From: Marinobacter lipolyticus SM19
GTDB taxonomy: Bacteria; Pseudomonadota; Gammaproteobacteria; Pseudomonadales; Oleiphilaceae
NCBI RefSeq assembly: GCF_000397065.2
Contig: NZ_KE007326.1
Coordinates: 322,124 to 386,123, forward strand
DNA: 64,000 nt
Direction: 5' to 3'
Notes under the pieces: model-generated
What the model was told of the DNA's origin: nothing
What the model saw: only the letters and a program-made list of their open reading frames with translations
Database searches by the model: none
In this document: in pieces, positions 29,811 through 37,797 of the stretch
How positions within the stretch are numbered: the stretch's first letter is position 1
How the letters are laid out: each line of letters begins with the position of its first letter
Made by a program: the position numbers and the translations under genes

Positions 29811-30275
29811 TTACAAAACGGTAGGGTTTGTAGGCACGTTCTCATCAATGCCAGGGATAATCCGGATCAGCCGGGGCTCGAAACGATGAATGGATCGGCG
29901 CTGCAACCAACGAACCAGGGTAAACCCCCCCACCAGACCGATAAGGGCGCCGGCGATGGCCATAAGATCCTGCCCACCGGCGCCGTGACCCAGAATGGCT
30001 CCTGCCACCATCAATAACAGTGGCACGGCATAGACCAGCAGAGACGCCCGTAACAGGGCCGCCTCATCAATCGCCAAAGTCACCTCGTCACCCACCCGCG
30101 CTTCCAGCTCGTTGGTCACCAAAACCTGATTGGCACGACCACCCGTCGCACCTGCCAGTGCACGCTGACCGCACCCATGCCGCGCAGCACAGCTCTGACA
30201 GGCACTGTTACGTATCGTCTGCACCCAGGCCCGATCACCGTCAATTGCAACCACTTTTCCGTTTTCAGTAATCAT
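29811..30275 (-). CDS. mucC: SoxR-reducing/RseC-MucC family protein
   Basis: RseC/MucC proteins are inner-membrane accessories of the sigma-E operon; in some bacteria RseC helps reduce SoxR. The 154-residue protein has a cysteine cluster CQSCAARHGCG near the N-terminus and two membrane helices in the middle (SLLVYAVPLLLMVAGAILG and LMAIAGALIGLVGGFTLVRW), then a short cytoplasmic tail. Its ATG overlaps the mucB stop (ATGA). Confidence 0.9.
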   Translation of the reverse strand: MITENGKVVAIDGDRAWVQTIRNSACQSCAARHGCGQRALAGATGGRANQVLVTNELEARVGDEVTLAIDEAALLRASLLVYAVPLLLMVAGAILGHGAGGQDLMAIAGALIGLVGGFTLVRWLQRRSIHRFEPRLIRIIPGIDENVPTNPTVL

Positions 30276-31321
30276 CGTCTGGCCGTCTCATACGCCTTGG
30301 CATCATTTACCTCTACGGATTCCGCGACTTTTTTCGCTGTTGCAGGGGGCACTTCACCGACAACCGTCACCATGAATAGACGACCCTCTACAGTAAACTG
30401 GTTGATATATACGGTCGTGGCTCCGATCCGCGATGCACCTGTGGGCATGGAAATTCGCCCCGCCGGTTCAACAAATACGGAGAAGGCTGCCAGACCGTCT
30501 GAAAAAGCCACAGCCTGACCATTGCCGGAACGTGGTGCAGCCGCTGGCACAAAGCCCTCAGGGTGCCAGCGCAGCACCCAACCATCCATCCTCGGCGACT
30601 GGGAGGACTGAGCAGAATCACCCAATGTGCGCTCCACCTCTTTGCCCTGTGACTGCACTTCAAATTCACTGTCCGGCAAGCGGTCAGTAATTTCCAGGCT
30701 GGTGAACTGAAAATGCTCCAGAACCTCATCGGTAACCGACCGCACATGGCTCTTTACCAACAGCCCGGTCGATTTCTCAAGCCATAGCCGGTGACTGTAG
30801 CGATGTTCATCTCGCGCCCTGAGCGCAATTTTGACCACATCGTAACCGGCCACCCGGTCTTCTCCCATCAACTCCGGACTGTACCAGCGGATTACCGGCA
30901 TCAGCTGGCTTGAAAATGCCTCGGCAAAAGGACCGGAGGGAATCACCTGATCCAGCTGGACCCGCCCCTGGTCGGGCAACACGCAAACCACCCGCATGCC
31001 CTTACGAACGATTTCACCACTGCCACCATCCTGAAGCACCAAGCGTTCCTCAACGACTCCATCGCGGTACCGATGGGCAATTTTAAGGGAGCTGACCTGA
31101 TCACCACGGGCATAGACAAACACGCCGCGATAGGACGTCATGTTGAGGGCCGGTCCCAAATGAGCCAGCCACTGTTCAGCAGATTGAGGAAGATTCCCGG
31201 CAGAGGCTGAAGATTCCTCACTGACTGCAACCGCCGACCAGGTCAGAAAAAAGGTAGCGACCACCAGAAAACAGAATCTGTGCCCCTTCGAGTAGCGGGT
31301 AAGTGCCAGCCAATTCAACAT
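30272..31321 (-). CDS. mucB: Sigma-E regulatory protein MucB/RseB
   Basis: MucB binds the periplasmic part of MucA, protects it from cleavage and senses lipoprotein or LPS signals. The roughly 349-residue protein has a signal peptide (FCFLVVATFFLTWSAVA) and the RseB fold: an N-terminal LolA-like domain beginning at LNMTSYRGVFVYARG and a smaller C-terminal domain. The frame extends to a GTG at 31333 whose AGGAG is only one base away. I use the ATG at 31321, but either start keeps the signal peptide. It lies between mucA and mucC. Confidence 0.92.
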   Translation of the reverse strand: MLNWLALTRYSKGHRFCFLVVATFFLTWSAVAVSEESSASAGNLPQSAEQWLAHLGPALNMTSYRGVFVYARGDQVSSLKIAHRYRDGVVEERLVLQDGGSGEIVRKGMRVVCVLPDQGRVQLDQVIPSGPFAEAFSSQLMPVIRWYSPELMGEDRVAGYDVVKIALRARDEHRYSHRLWLEKSTGLLVKSHVRSVTDEVLEHFQFTSLEITDRLPDSEFEVQSQGKEVERTLGDSAQSSQSPRMDGWVLRWHPEGFVPAAAPRSGNGQAVAFSDGLAAFSVFVEPAGRISMPTGASRIGATTVYINQFTVEGRLFMVTVVGEVPPATAKKVAESVEVNDAKAYETARR

Positions 31322-31342
31322 CAACCCTTTCACTCCTGAATA

Positions 31343-31909
31343 CTAGTAAGCCGGCTCAGATGCACTGACTAACCGGGCGTAGCCAACGGATCCCCGCCCA
31401 GCCCCGACGCTATTATGCTGTGCATGTTCAAGAAGGTATCGACTCAAATGCTCCCACTGTTCCTCATCCAGACCTTGCAGGGCAACTTCCTGCACTTTGT
31501 CTTCCGCACTTTCAGACACCTCAGGTGCGCCGGAACTGAGACCACCGGCAACCTGCCGTTCCGGTGCAGATGAGTCCCAGCCGGCACCAACACCAAACCC
31601 CACAATAAGGGCCAGGCTAACCATAGCCACCGCCGGCCAGCGCCAGCTCCCAGAGGGCTTGATTTCCACCGCCCTGTTTTCGGAACCGGTGGTTTCGCCG
31701 CTTTCAAGCACGCGCCTCACACCAACACTGACATCAATCACATCTTCCGGAACCTGGCGCCGGTGCATAACATCTCTCACCTGTTGCCATCGCTGCCACT
31801 GGGAGCGCACATCGTTCTGCTCACCATGGGACAACAGCCGCCGGACTGAAAGCTCATCCGCTTCGTCATCCATCATGGCCGACAGTGTTTCTCTGAGACG
31901 ATCATCCAT
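31343..31909 (-). CDS. mucA: Anti-sigma factor MucA/RseA
   Basis: MucA spans the inner membrane and holds AlgU through its cytosolic N-terminal domain until regulated proteolysis frees it. The start at 31909 (MDDRLRETLSAMMDDEADEL, 188 residues) aligns with the MucA N-terminus. A longer frame to 31924 begins directly after the algU stop. The single membrane segment is WRWPAVAMVSLALIVGFGVG, followed by a periplasmic tail that would contact MucB. No frameshift or stop, such as occurs in mucoid mutants, is present. Confidence 0.92.
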   Translation of the reverse strand: MDDRLRETLSAMMDDEADELSVRRLLSHGEQNDVRSQWQRWQQVRDVMHRRQVPEDVIDVSVGVRRVLESGETTGSENRAVEIKPSGSWRWPAVAMVSLALIVGFGVGAGWDSSAPERQVAGGLSSGAPEVSESAEDKVQEVALQGLDEEQWEHLSRYLLEHAQHNSVGAGRGSVGYARLVSASEPAY

Positions 31910-31924
31910 GGGATGCAACCTCAT

Positions 31925-32542
31925 TCACGTCAGGGAATTATTAAGCAATGGCCCGAGCTGTCGGTCTACAGCATCCCGGGCTCTGAAAATACGGGACCGG
32001 ACAGTGCCAATGGGGCACTCCAGTATGCGTGCGATATCCTCATAACTCAGGCCATCATATTCTCTGAGCAGAAAAGCCGATCGGAGTTCCTCGGGAAGGT
32101 TTGATATCGCCCTGCCCAGCTCCTGTTGCAGCTGTTCTCGCTGGAGCAGCTTCTCCGGCGATGCGTTATCCCGAAGCCTGGAACCATCCTCGAAATTCTC
32201 AGCTTCGGTCACGTCGGCGCTGCCTTGAGGGCGGCGCCCACGGGACTCCAGGAAGTTCTTTGCCGTGTTGACAGCAATGCGGTAAAGCCAGGTATAGAAT
32301 GCGCTGTCACCACGAAACCGCTCCATCGCCCGAAAGGCCTTCACAAAGGTCTCCTGGGTCAGGTCCAGCACTTCCTGGCTGTCGTAGACATACCGACTGA
32401 TGATCGAGGCCACGCGGGACTGATACTTGACGACCAGGAGATCAAACGCCGCCCGGTCACCATGACGCACCTTACGTACGAGCTGGAGGTCGGTCTGGCT
32501 GTCGGGGATCTCTCCCTTGTATTGATCAGTATCCGGTGTCAT
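31925..32542 (-). CDS. algU: RNA polymerase sigma factor AlgU/RpoE
   Basis: AlgU is the ECF sigma factor for envelope stress and, in some species, exopolysaccharide genes. The ATG at 32542 gives 205 residues. Upstream in-frame starts exist (ATG at 32611, TTG at 32635), and none has a clear Shine-Dalgarno, so the N-terminus is uncertain. Region 2 includes DLTQETFVKAFRAMERFRGD and FYTWLYRIAVNTAKN. Region 4 includes LREYDGLSYEDIARIL and CPIGTVRSRIFRARDAV. mucA follows immediately. A sigma-E-like promoter upstream suggests autoregulation. Confidence 0.94.
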   Translation of the reverse strand: MTPDTDQYKGEIPDSQTDLQLVRKVRHGDRAAFDLLVVKYQSRVASIISRYVYDSQEVLDLTQETFVKAFRAMERFRGDSAFYTWLYRIAVNTAKNFLESRGRRPQGSADVTEAENFEDGSRLRDNASPEKLLQREQLQQELGRAISNLPEELRSAFLLREYDGLSYEDIARILECPIGTVRSRIFRARDAVDRQLGPLLNNSLT

Positions 32543-32660
32543 GGACGGATTGCCGGGGCGTTCATAGTCGATGGCCAGCTGGCCTGCCTGCCTCGATTTG
32601 GTTTTCGTCATGATGCTGTCCGGTGTCCACGTCAAGAGCGGGCATTGGCCATTCTGGCCC

Positions 32661-32676
32661 TGCCCTCGTCAGGGCA
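32661..32676. promoter_or_regulatory. Hairpin at the predicted algU transcript 5' end
   Basis: TGCCCT-CGTC-AGGGCA is a perfect six-base stem with a four-base loop, symmetric on both strands. It starts one base past the -10 element of the candidate algU promoter, so a minus-strand transcript would begin at or inside it. It might shield the 5' end or bind a protein. Its role is untested. Confidence 0.4.
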
Positions 32677-32704
32677 AATAGACAGCAAGCGTAAAGTTTA
32701 GTTC
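32677..32704 (-). promoter_or_regulatory. Candidate AlgU/sigma-E-dependent promoter of algU
   Basis: Read on the minus strand, GAACTA (32704-32699) and TCTATT (32682-32677) are separated by 16 bases. This closely follows the sigma-E pattern GAACTT-N16-TCTGA. The position, upstream of algU and divergent from nadB, matches the autoregulated promoter known for algU/rpoE in relatives. Confidence 0.6.
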
Positions 32705-32720
32705 AATACACATCCACATT

Positions 32721-34346
32721 ATGGCCCGCGATAACGACCCAATGCCACAATCTCATGAATACGATGTACTGATTATCGGTAGCGGCGCAGCCGGACTGAC
32801 TGTCGCCCTTAACCTGCCGGAACACCTGAATGTCTGCGTCGTTAGCAAGGCCGACATCAGCAGCGGAGCAACGCTCTGGGCACAGGGCGGTATTGCGGCG
32901 GTGCTGGATGACAACGATTCTCTGGAAAACCATATTCAGGATACGTTGAGTGCCGGCGGCGGCTTGTGTCATGAGGACGCCGTGCGGTTCACCGTAGAGC
33001 ATGGCAAGGAAAGCATCAACTGGTTAATCGAATCGGGCGTGGATTTCACCCGTGACGAACACGCCCAGTATCACCTGACCCGCGAGGGCGGGCATAGCCA
33101 TCGACGTATCATCCATGCAGCGGATGCCACCGGACACGCGGTTTCAACGACCCTGGCGTCCCAGGCTCAATCGCGCACCAATATCACCCTGATATCCGGT
33201 CGGGTGGCGGTGGACCTTATCACTAATCGAAAACTGTCACTACCGGGCAATCGCTGCGTTGGGGCCTACGTTCTCAATGTGGAAGACAACCACGTCGAGC
33301 TGGTCCGGGCCCGCTTTACCGTGATTGCCACCGGCGGTGCCAGCAAGGCCTATCGCTATACCACAAACCCGGACGGCGCATCCGGCGACGGCATCGCTAT
33401 GGCCTGGCGCGCGGGCTGCAGGGTCTCCAACATGGAGTTCAACCAGTTCCACCCGACGTGCCTTTACCACCCTCATGCCAAATCCTTCCTTATCACCGAA
33501 GCGGTGCGGGGGGAAGGTGGCGTGCTCAAGCTTCCGGACGGCAGCCGGTTCATGGACCGGTTCGACAAGCGCGGTGAACTGGCCCCCAGGGATATCGTTG
33601 CCCGTGCCATCGACCATGAGATGAAACGCCTGGGTGCCGATCACCTTTACCTGGACATCAGCCACAAACCGGCTGATTTCATCAAGCATCACTTCCCGAC
33701 GATTTACGAAAAATGTCTTGAGTTCGGAATCGACATCACCACACAACCTATCCCCGTGGTGCCAGCGGCACATTACACGTGTGGCGGAATTGTCAGTGAT
33801 GAACGAGCCCGCACCGATATCAACCAGCTTTACGTAGTTGGTGAAGCCGCATTTACCGGTTTGCATGGCGCCAACCGCATGGCCAGCAACTCCCTGCTGG
33901 AGTGTCTGGTTTATGGTCGCGCAGCCGCCGAAGATATCGCCCGACGGGAGGCACACATCCCGCCACCACCTCCGGTGCCTGACTGGGATGAAAGTCAGGT
34001 GAGGGATTCCGACGAAGACGTGGTAATCTCCCACAACTGGGATGAACTGCGACACTTCATGTGGGATTACGTTGGTATTGTAAGGACCACCAAGCGCCTG
34101 CAACGGGCGAAGCATCGCGTTGATCTGCTTTCCAGGGAAATTGGTGAGTTCTACAGCAATTACCGGGTCACCAATGACTTGCTTGAACTGCGCAACCTGG
34201 TCACCGTATCGGACCTGATCATCTGCTCGGCGCTTCAGCGCAAAGAGAGTCGCGGTCTTCATTACACCCTGGATTACCCGGGATTGCTCAACGAACCGCG
34301 GGACACGTTATTGGTTCCGACAACATACAGAACGCTATCACCCTGA
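32721..34346 (+). CDS. nadB: L-aspartate oxidase
   Basis: NadB oxidises L-aspartate to iminoaspartate, the first step of NAD synthesis. The 541-residue flavoprotein has the FAD-binding motif [17 protein letters not shown], the active-site stretch [25 protein letters not shown], and a helical C-terminal domain. Translation may start at the ATG at 32721 or at 32742; neither has a Shine-Dalgarno. It is divergent from algU, as in Pseudomonas, with the algU promoter in the shared 80-base region. sdhE follows 29 bases downstream. Confidence 0.95.
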   Translation: MARDNDPMPQSHEYDVLIIGSGAAGLTVALNLPEHLNVCVVSKADISSGATLWAQGGIAAVLDDNDSLENHIQDTLSAGGGLCHEDAVRFTVEHGKESINWLIESGVDFTRDEHAQYHLTREGGHSHRRIIHAADATGHAVSTTLASQAQSRTNITLISGRVAVDLITNRKLSLPGNRCVGAYVLNVEDNHVELVRARFTVIATGGASKAYRYTTNPDGASGDGIAMAWRAGCRVSNMEFNQFHPTCLYHPHAKSFLITEAVRGEGGVLKLPDGSRFMDRFDKRGELAPRDIVARAIDHEMKRLGADHLYLDISHKPADFIKHHFPTIYEKCLEFGIDITTQPIPVVPAAHYTCGGIVSDERARTDINQLYVVGEAAFTGLHGANRMASNSLLECLVYGRAAAEDIARREAHIPPPPPVPDWDESQVRDSDEDVVISHNWDELRHFMWDYVGIVRTTKRLQRAKHRVDLLSREIGEFYSNYRVTNDLLELRNLVTVSDLIICSALQRKESRGLHYTLDYPGLLNEPRDTLLVPTTYRTLSP

Positions 34347-34375
34347 CACATCCGACCAGCGGAAAGAGAAACTGA

Positions 34376-34630
34376 ATGTCTGACAACACCGAATACAAAC
34401 GGCTGTGGTGGCATAGCCGCCGCGGAATGCTCGAACTGGACGTTTTGCTGATTCCTTTCGTGGAAGAGGCATATCCCGAACTGTCTGCAGAAGACCAGGC
34501 ACGTTATGAAAAACTGCTGACCTGCGAAGACACCGACATGTTTGAATGGTTCATGCAGCGCAGCCGTCCCGAAGATCCCGACCTTCAGCGCATCGTGGAT
34601 ATGATCCTGAATCGTGTCCAACCGGATTAA
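34376..34630 (+). CDS. sdhE: FAD assembly factor SdhE
   Basis: SdhE (CptB, YgfY) assists covalent FAD attachment to succinate dehydrogenase and related flavoproteins. The 84-residue protein has the diagnostic RRGMLELD motif (RGxxE) at residues 15-22 and the second conserved block [19 protein letters not shown]. It overlaps the next gene by 17 bases. The sdhE-ygfX neighbourhood matches E. coli. Confidence 0.94.
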   Translation: MSDNTEYKRLWWHSRRGMLELDVLLIPFVEEAYPELSAEDQARYEKLLTCEDTDMFEWFMQRSRPEDPDLQRIVDMILNRVQPD

Positions 34631-34964
34631 GCTGCGCCTTCGGCCTTCAGCTACCCACCAATGGCTGCGAAGCATACTGCGGGGGGTCAACTCCGTTGCG
34701 GAACTCACCCTGGAACAGGATCAACTCCACGCCTACTTCGACTCAGGAATCAGTTATCCGGTTTTCGTCACGGGCGAAAGCCGCATCGGTCCCCGGCTGA
34801 CACTCTTGAAAATTCGTGCATCCGACACCAGATCTGGTTCACGCCTGGTGGTTTTGGCCAACTTTGGCCCGGAATTTCGCAATGTCGATCCGACTGAATT
34901 CCGTCGTTTGCGGATGTGGCTAAGACTAGGCCAAAGCAACCGTCCCCTCGTCAGCAACACCTAA
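34614..34964 (+). CDS. YgfX-like protein lacking the usual membrane segment
   Basis: A GTG start inside the sdhE 3' end gives 116 residues. Position and the C-terminal half ([20 protein letters not shown], then [10 protein letters not shown]) fit the YgfX/CptA family, which E. coli work describes as an inner-membrane partner of SdhE and a possible toxin. Family members normally carry two hydrophobic helices near the N-terminus. Here [17 protein letters not shown] passes straight into [14 protein letters not shown] with no membrane-length hydrophobic stretch. This may be a deleted variant or a decaying gene. The family call is moderate. Confidence 0.65.
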   Translation: MSNRIKLRLRPSATHQWLRSILRGVNSVAELTLEQDQLHAYFDSGISYPVFVTGESRIGPRLTLLKIRASDTRSGSRLVVLANFGPEFRNVDPTEFRRLRMWLRLGQSNRPLVSNT

Positions 34965-34979
34965 AACCGGGAGCGCTCA

Positions 34980-35978
34980 ATGACAGACCCTTCGACCCTG
35001 GTCGCCAGCCAACCGCTGCCGGCTTCAGCATGGGCAATACTTGAGGATCAGCGTATCCTCCGCATAACTGGCCCGGGTACCGACAAGTTTCTCCAGGGCC
35101 AGTTCAGCCAGAACCTGGAGGATGTCACCCCATCTTTTTCACCCCGCGCTGCGGCCAGCACCCCGAAAGGCAGAGCCTATTGCCTGACACGCATGGTGCG
35201 TGACGGGGATGACGTGCTGCTCGCACTGCCGGAAGACCTGACAGATCACATCACCAGTCAATTGCGTAAATACCTGATGCTGTTTCGTGGTACGTCCATG
35301 GAGGTTGTCGACAATGGCCGCATCCTGGGCATTCTGGGTGACGGGTTGCCCCGGCAGCTTGGTGAAGATATCGCCAGTCAGCTTAATACCCCGGGCGACA
35401 GTGTTGTGGTCGGCCAACACCACCTGATCAGGACCCAGGATACCGCTGACAAATTGCCCCGATTTGAACTCTGGCAATTGGGTGACCTTTCGCCAGCGCA
35501 GGCGGAGGCCTTCGAGTCCTCTGAGCAAACCAACCAGGTCAACTGGCAGGCATCGGAAATCGCGGCCGGCATTGCCAGACTCACCCCCAGCTCCCTGGAA
35601 GCCTACGTTCCCCAAATGCTGAACTGGCAACACGTACAGGGTGTTCACTTCAAGAAAGGCTGCTATACGGGTCAGGAAGTCATTGCCCGAATGCATTTCC
35701 TCGGCCAACTCAAAAAAAGCCTGTTTCGCTTTTCCGGCGCCGGCGTGGATACTGCCCCTGAGTGCGGAACCGCTATCAGGGTCGGTGATAAAACCGTCGG
35801 CGAGGTGGTCAACTCCGTTCGTCTGGCAGACACGTCCGTACAGTGCCTGGCCGTTGTCCGGCACAATGCCGTCGCGGGCCCGCTACACCTCGACAACCAT
35901 CCGGACATCACACTGGAGCGACTGCCCCTCCCTTATTCGGTGCCGGAGCAGCAACAATCCGATACGACAGATACATAA
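34980..35978 (+). CDS. ygfZ: tRNA-modifying / Fe-S repair protein YgfZ
   Basis: YgfZ is a folate-binding protein of the GcvT fold that supports Fe-S enzyme maturation. The 332-residue protein has the invariant signature FKKGCYTGQEVIARMHF, with the conserved cysteine, and an early FLQGQFSQNLED segment typical of the family. GGGAG lies seven bases before the ATG. It sits 15 bases after the YgfX-like gene, giving a nadB-sdhE-ygfX-ygfZ run linked to flavin and Fe-S enzymes. Confidence 0.92.
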   Translation: MTDPSTLVASQPLPASAWAILEDQRILRITGPGTDKFLQGQFSQNLEDVTPSFSPRAAASTPKGRAYCLTRMVRDGDDVLLALPEDLTDHITSQLRKYLMLFRGTSMEVVDNGRILGILGDGLPRQLGEDIASQLNTPGDSVVVGQHHLIRTQDTADKLPRFELWQLGDLSPAQAEAFESSEQTNQVNWQASEIAAGIARLTPSSLEAYVPQMLNWQHVQGVHFKKGCYTGQEVIARMHFLGQLKKSLFRFSGAGVDTAPECGTAIRVGDKTVGEVVNSVRLADTSVQCLAVVRHNAVAGPLHLDNHPDITLERLPLPYSVPEQQQSDTTDT

Positions 35979-36004
35979 GTTGACAGGCTTTCCGGCGAGT
36001 TTTT

Positions 36005-36013
36005 GCTATAAAG
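36005..36013 (+). promoter_or_regulatory. Candidate extended -10 promoter for the HDOD gene
   Basis: TGCTATAAA is an extended -10 element (TGnTATAAA) 45 bases before the HDOD start codon. A perfect TTGACA lies upstream at 35980-35985, but 22 bases away, longer than the usual spacing. The element would allow this gene to be transcribed independently of ygfZ. Confidence 0.4.
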
Positions 36014-36058
36014 TACTTCATATTATGAATACTTAAAGACGACGGACCTCAACTGACC

Positions 36059-36892
36059 ATGTCGAACATTGTTGAAACCATCAAAAATGATCTGATCAGT
36101 GCGATCGAAAATGACAATCTGGTCCTGCCAACACTTCCGGAAGTGGCCCTGCAGGTACGGGAGATTGCCGAGTCAGAGGACTCCGCCATTCTGGATCTGG
36201 TCAAAGTCATTAGCAACGACACGGCCTTGTCTGCCCGTATCATCCGGGTGTGCAACAGCCCGCTGTTCCGTGGCAGTCGTGCTATTGAGAACCTCAACAT
36301 GGCGGTCGGCCGCCTGGGCATGGCCTATACCAGTAATCTGGCGATGGGGCTTGCCATGGAGCAGATGTTCCAGGCCACCTCTGACATGATCGACAAGCGC
36401 CTGAGGGCAACCTGGCAGACCAGTACTGAAGTGGCCGGTGTGTGTCACGTTCTGGCCCAGCACTACACCCGGCTGAAGCCGGACCAGGCCACATTGGCCG
36501 GCCTTGTCCATCTGATCGGTGTTTTGCCAATCCTGCGGTACGTTGAAGATCGTGATATTCAGATCAGCAGTATCATGCTCGACAATGTCGTTGATCAGCT
36601 GCATCCTCGTATCGGGAATCTGATCCTGAAGAAATGGGATTTCCCGGCGGATCTCCAATCCGTGCCGCTGGAATACGCCAATTTCCAGCGTGAGGTACCG
36701 GCCGCGGATTACGCTGATCTGGTCATGGTGGCCAATCTGCAGTTGGTGGCCGGCTCGGATCATCCCTGGACCGAGATGGACTGGAAGAGCATTTCTGCTT
36801 TTGACCGGCTGGGGCTTGATCCCGAGGTGGACATGAGCGAGGAGGAAGATCTCAACGCTCAGATGGAAGCGGCGATGGCTTTGCTTCAGTAA
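36059..36892 (+). CDS. HDOD domain protein
   Basis: The 277-residue cytosolic protein is a stand-alone HDOD domain (LVLPTLPEVALQVREIAE, then VISNDTALSARIIRVCNSPL). HDOD proteins are a catalytically silent branch of the HD superfamily linked to signalling, including motility and c-di-GMP-related control. The position normally holding HD reads LVHLIGVLP, consistent with that. The acidic tail ends EEEDLNAQMEAAMALLQ. It has its own likely promoter and is convergent with ung. The specific process is unknown. Confidence 0.88.
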   Translation: MSNIVETIKNDLISAIENDNLVLPTLPEVALQVREIAESEDSAILDLVKVISNDTALSARIIRVCNSPLFRGSRAIENLNMAVGRLGMAYTSNLAMGLAMEQMFQATSDMIDKRLRATWQTSTEVAGVCHVLAQHYTRLKPDQATLAGLVHLIGVLPILRYVEDRDIQISSIMLDNVVDQLHPRIGNLILKKWDFPADLQSVPLEYANFQREVPAADYADLVMVANLQLVAGSDHPWTEMDWKSISAFDRLGLDPEVDMSEEEDLNAQMEAAMALLQ

Positions 36893-36910
36893 CTTCTGGC
36901 TTTCGAGGCT

Positions 36911-37004
36911 GGTCCCGGGGCCGGGGTACTTTTTCTTCGGGAAAAGAACTCGCTTCGCTCAGACACCTTTATCCTGTCAGAAAAAGTACCCCGGCCCCGT
37001 GACC
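36911..37004. repeat. Long inverted repeat, copy 1 of a two-copy family
   Basis: Arms of 26 bases (36911-36936 and 36979-37004) pair at 25 positions around a 42-base centre. The centre (CGGGAAAAGAACTCGCT, then CGCTCAGACACCTTT) is almost identical to that of the copy at 40582-40676, whereas the arm sequences differ. It lies between the convergent HDOD and ung genes. It could be a REP-like dispersed element, and it may also serve as a terminator. Confidence 0.85.
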
Positions 37005-37053
37005 GATCTGACTCTTTCCTACGCTGTCCGTGCGCAAGAATCTCTGTTCCTGG

Positions 37054-37794
37054 CTAAGATTCTTTTTTGGAGTAGCGTTCAAGCAGGTCGGATTTTGTTG
37101 GTAGCGACCAGTCCACGGGCTGCAGGCCTTCCTGCTTCAACCAGTCGTTAGCACGAGAGAAATGCTTGCAGCCGAAGAAACCACGGTAGGCGCTCAGTGG
37201 TGAGGGGTGAGGACCATCCAGCACATGATGGCGGCTGCGATCGATGTGCTGACCTTTCTTTTTAGCGTAGCTTCCCCAGAGCAGGAACACGACGCCTTGT
37301 CGTTCCCGGTTGATGGTTTCGATGACCTTGTCGGTGAAGGCTTCCCAGCCTTTGCCCTGATGGGCGCCGGCCTGCCCCTGAACCACCGTCAGGACACTGT
37401 TAAGCAGCAACACACCCTGCTCCGCCCAAGGCTGCAGGCAGCCGTGGTCCGGCGGCTCGATGCCCAGGTCTTCGCGGATTTCCTTGAAGATGTTTACCAG
37501 CGATGGTGGCGGCGGCACGTTCGGGCGGACGGAAAAGCACAGGCCATGGGCCTGGCCGGGGCCGTGGTAGGGATCCTGTCCGAGAATGACCACACGCACC
37601 TTGTCCAGCGGCGTGCTGTTGAGGGCATTGAAGCAATGATGGCTGGCCGGAAACAGGGTTTTGCCGGCCTGTTCTTCGGTGGCCAGGAACTCCGCCAGCT
37701 TCTGCATGTAGGGCTGGCGGAATTCCTGTGAGAGATGCTCGCTCCAGCCCCGGTCGGGCCTGAGCTGGCTGGCCAGTACCTCCACCGGGGACAT
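37054..37794 (-). CDS. ung: Uracil-DNA glycosylase
   Basis: Ung removes uracil from DNA to start base-excision repair. The 246-residue family 1 enzyme has the catalytic water-activating loop [17 protein letters not shown] and the minor-groove loop [14 protein letters not shown]. The ATG at 37794 lies three bases after the lysS stop, and its GAGGAG Shine-Dalgarno falls within the end of lysS, so ung is probably read from the prfB-lysS transcript. Confidence 0.96.
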   Translation of the reverse strand: MSPVEVLASQLRPDRGWSEHLSQEFRQPYMQKLAEFLATEEQAGKTLFPASHHCFNALNSTPLDKVRVVILGQDPYHGPGQAHGLCFSVRPNVPPPPSLVNIFKEIREDLGIEPPDHGCLQPWAEQGVLLLNSVLTVVQGQAGAHQGKGWEAFTDKVIETINRERQGVVFLLWGSYAKKKGQHIDRSRHHVLDGPHPSPLSAYRGFFGCKHFSRANDWLKQEGLQPVDWSLPTKSDLLERYSKKES

Positions 37795-37797
37795 GGG

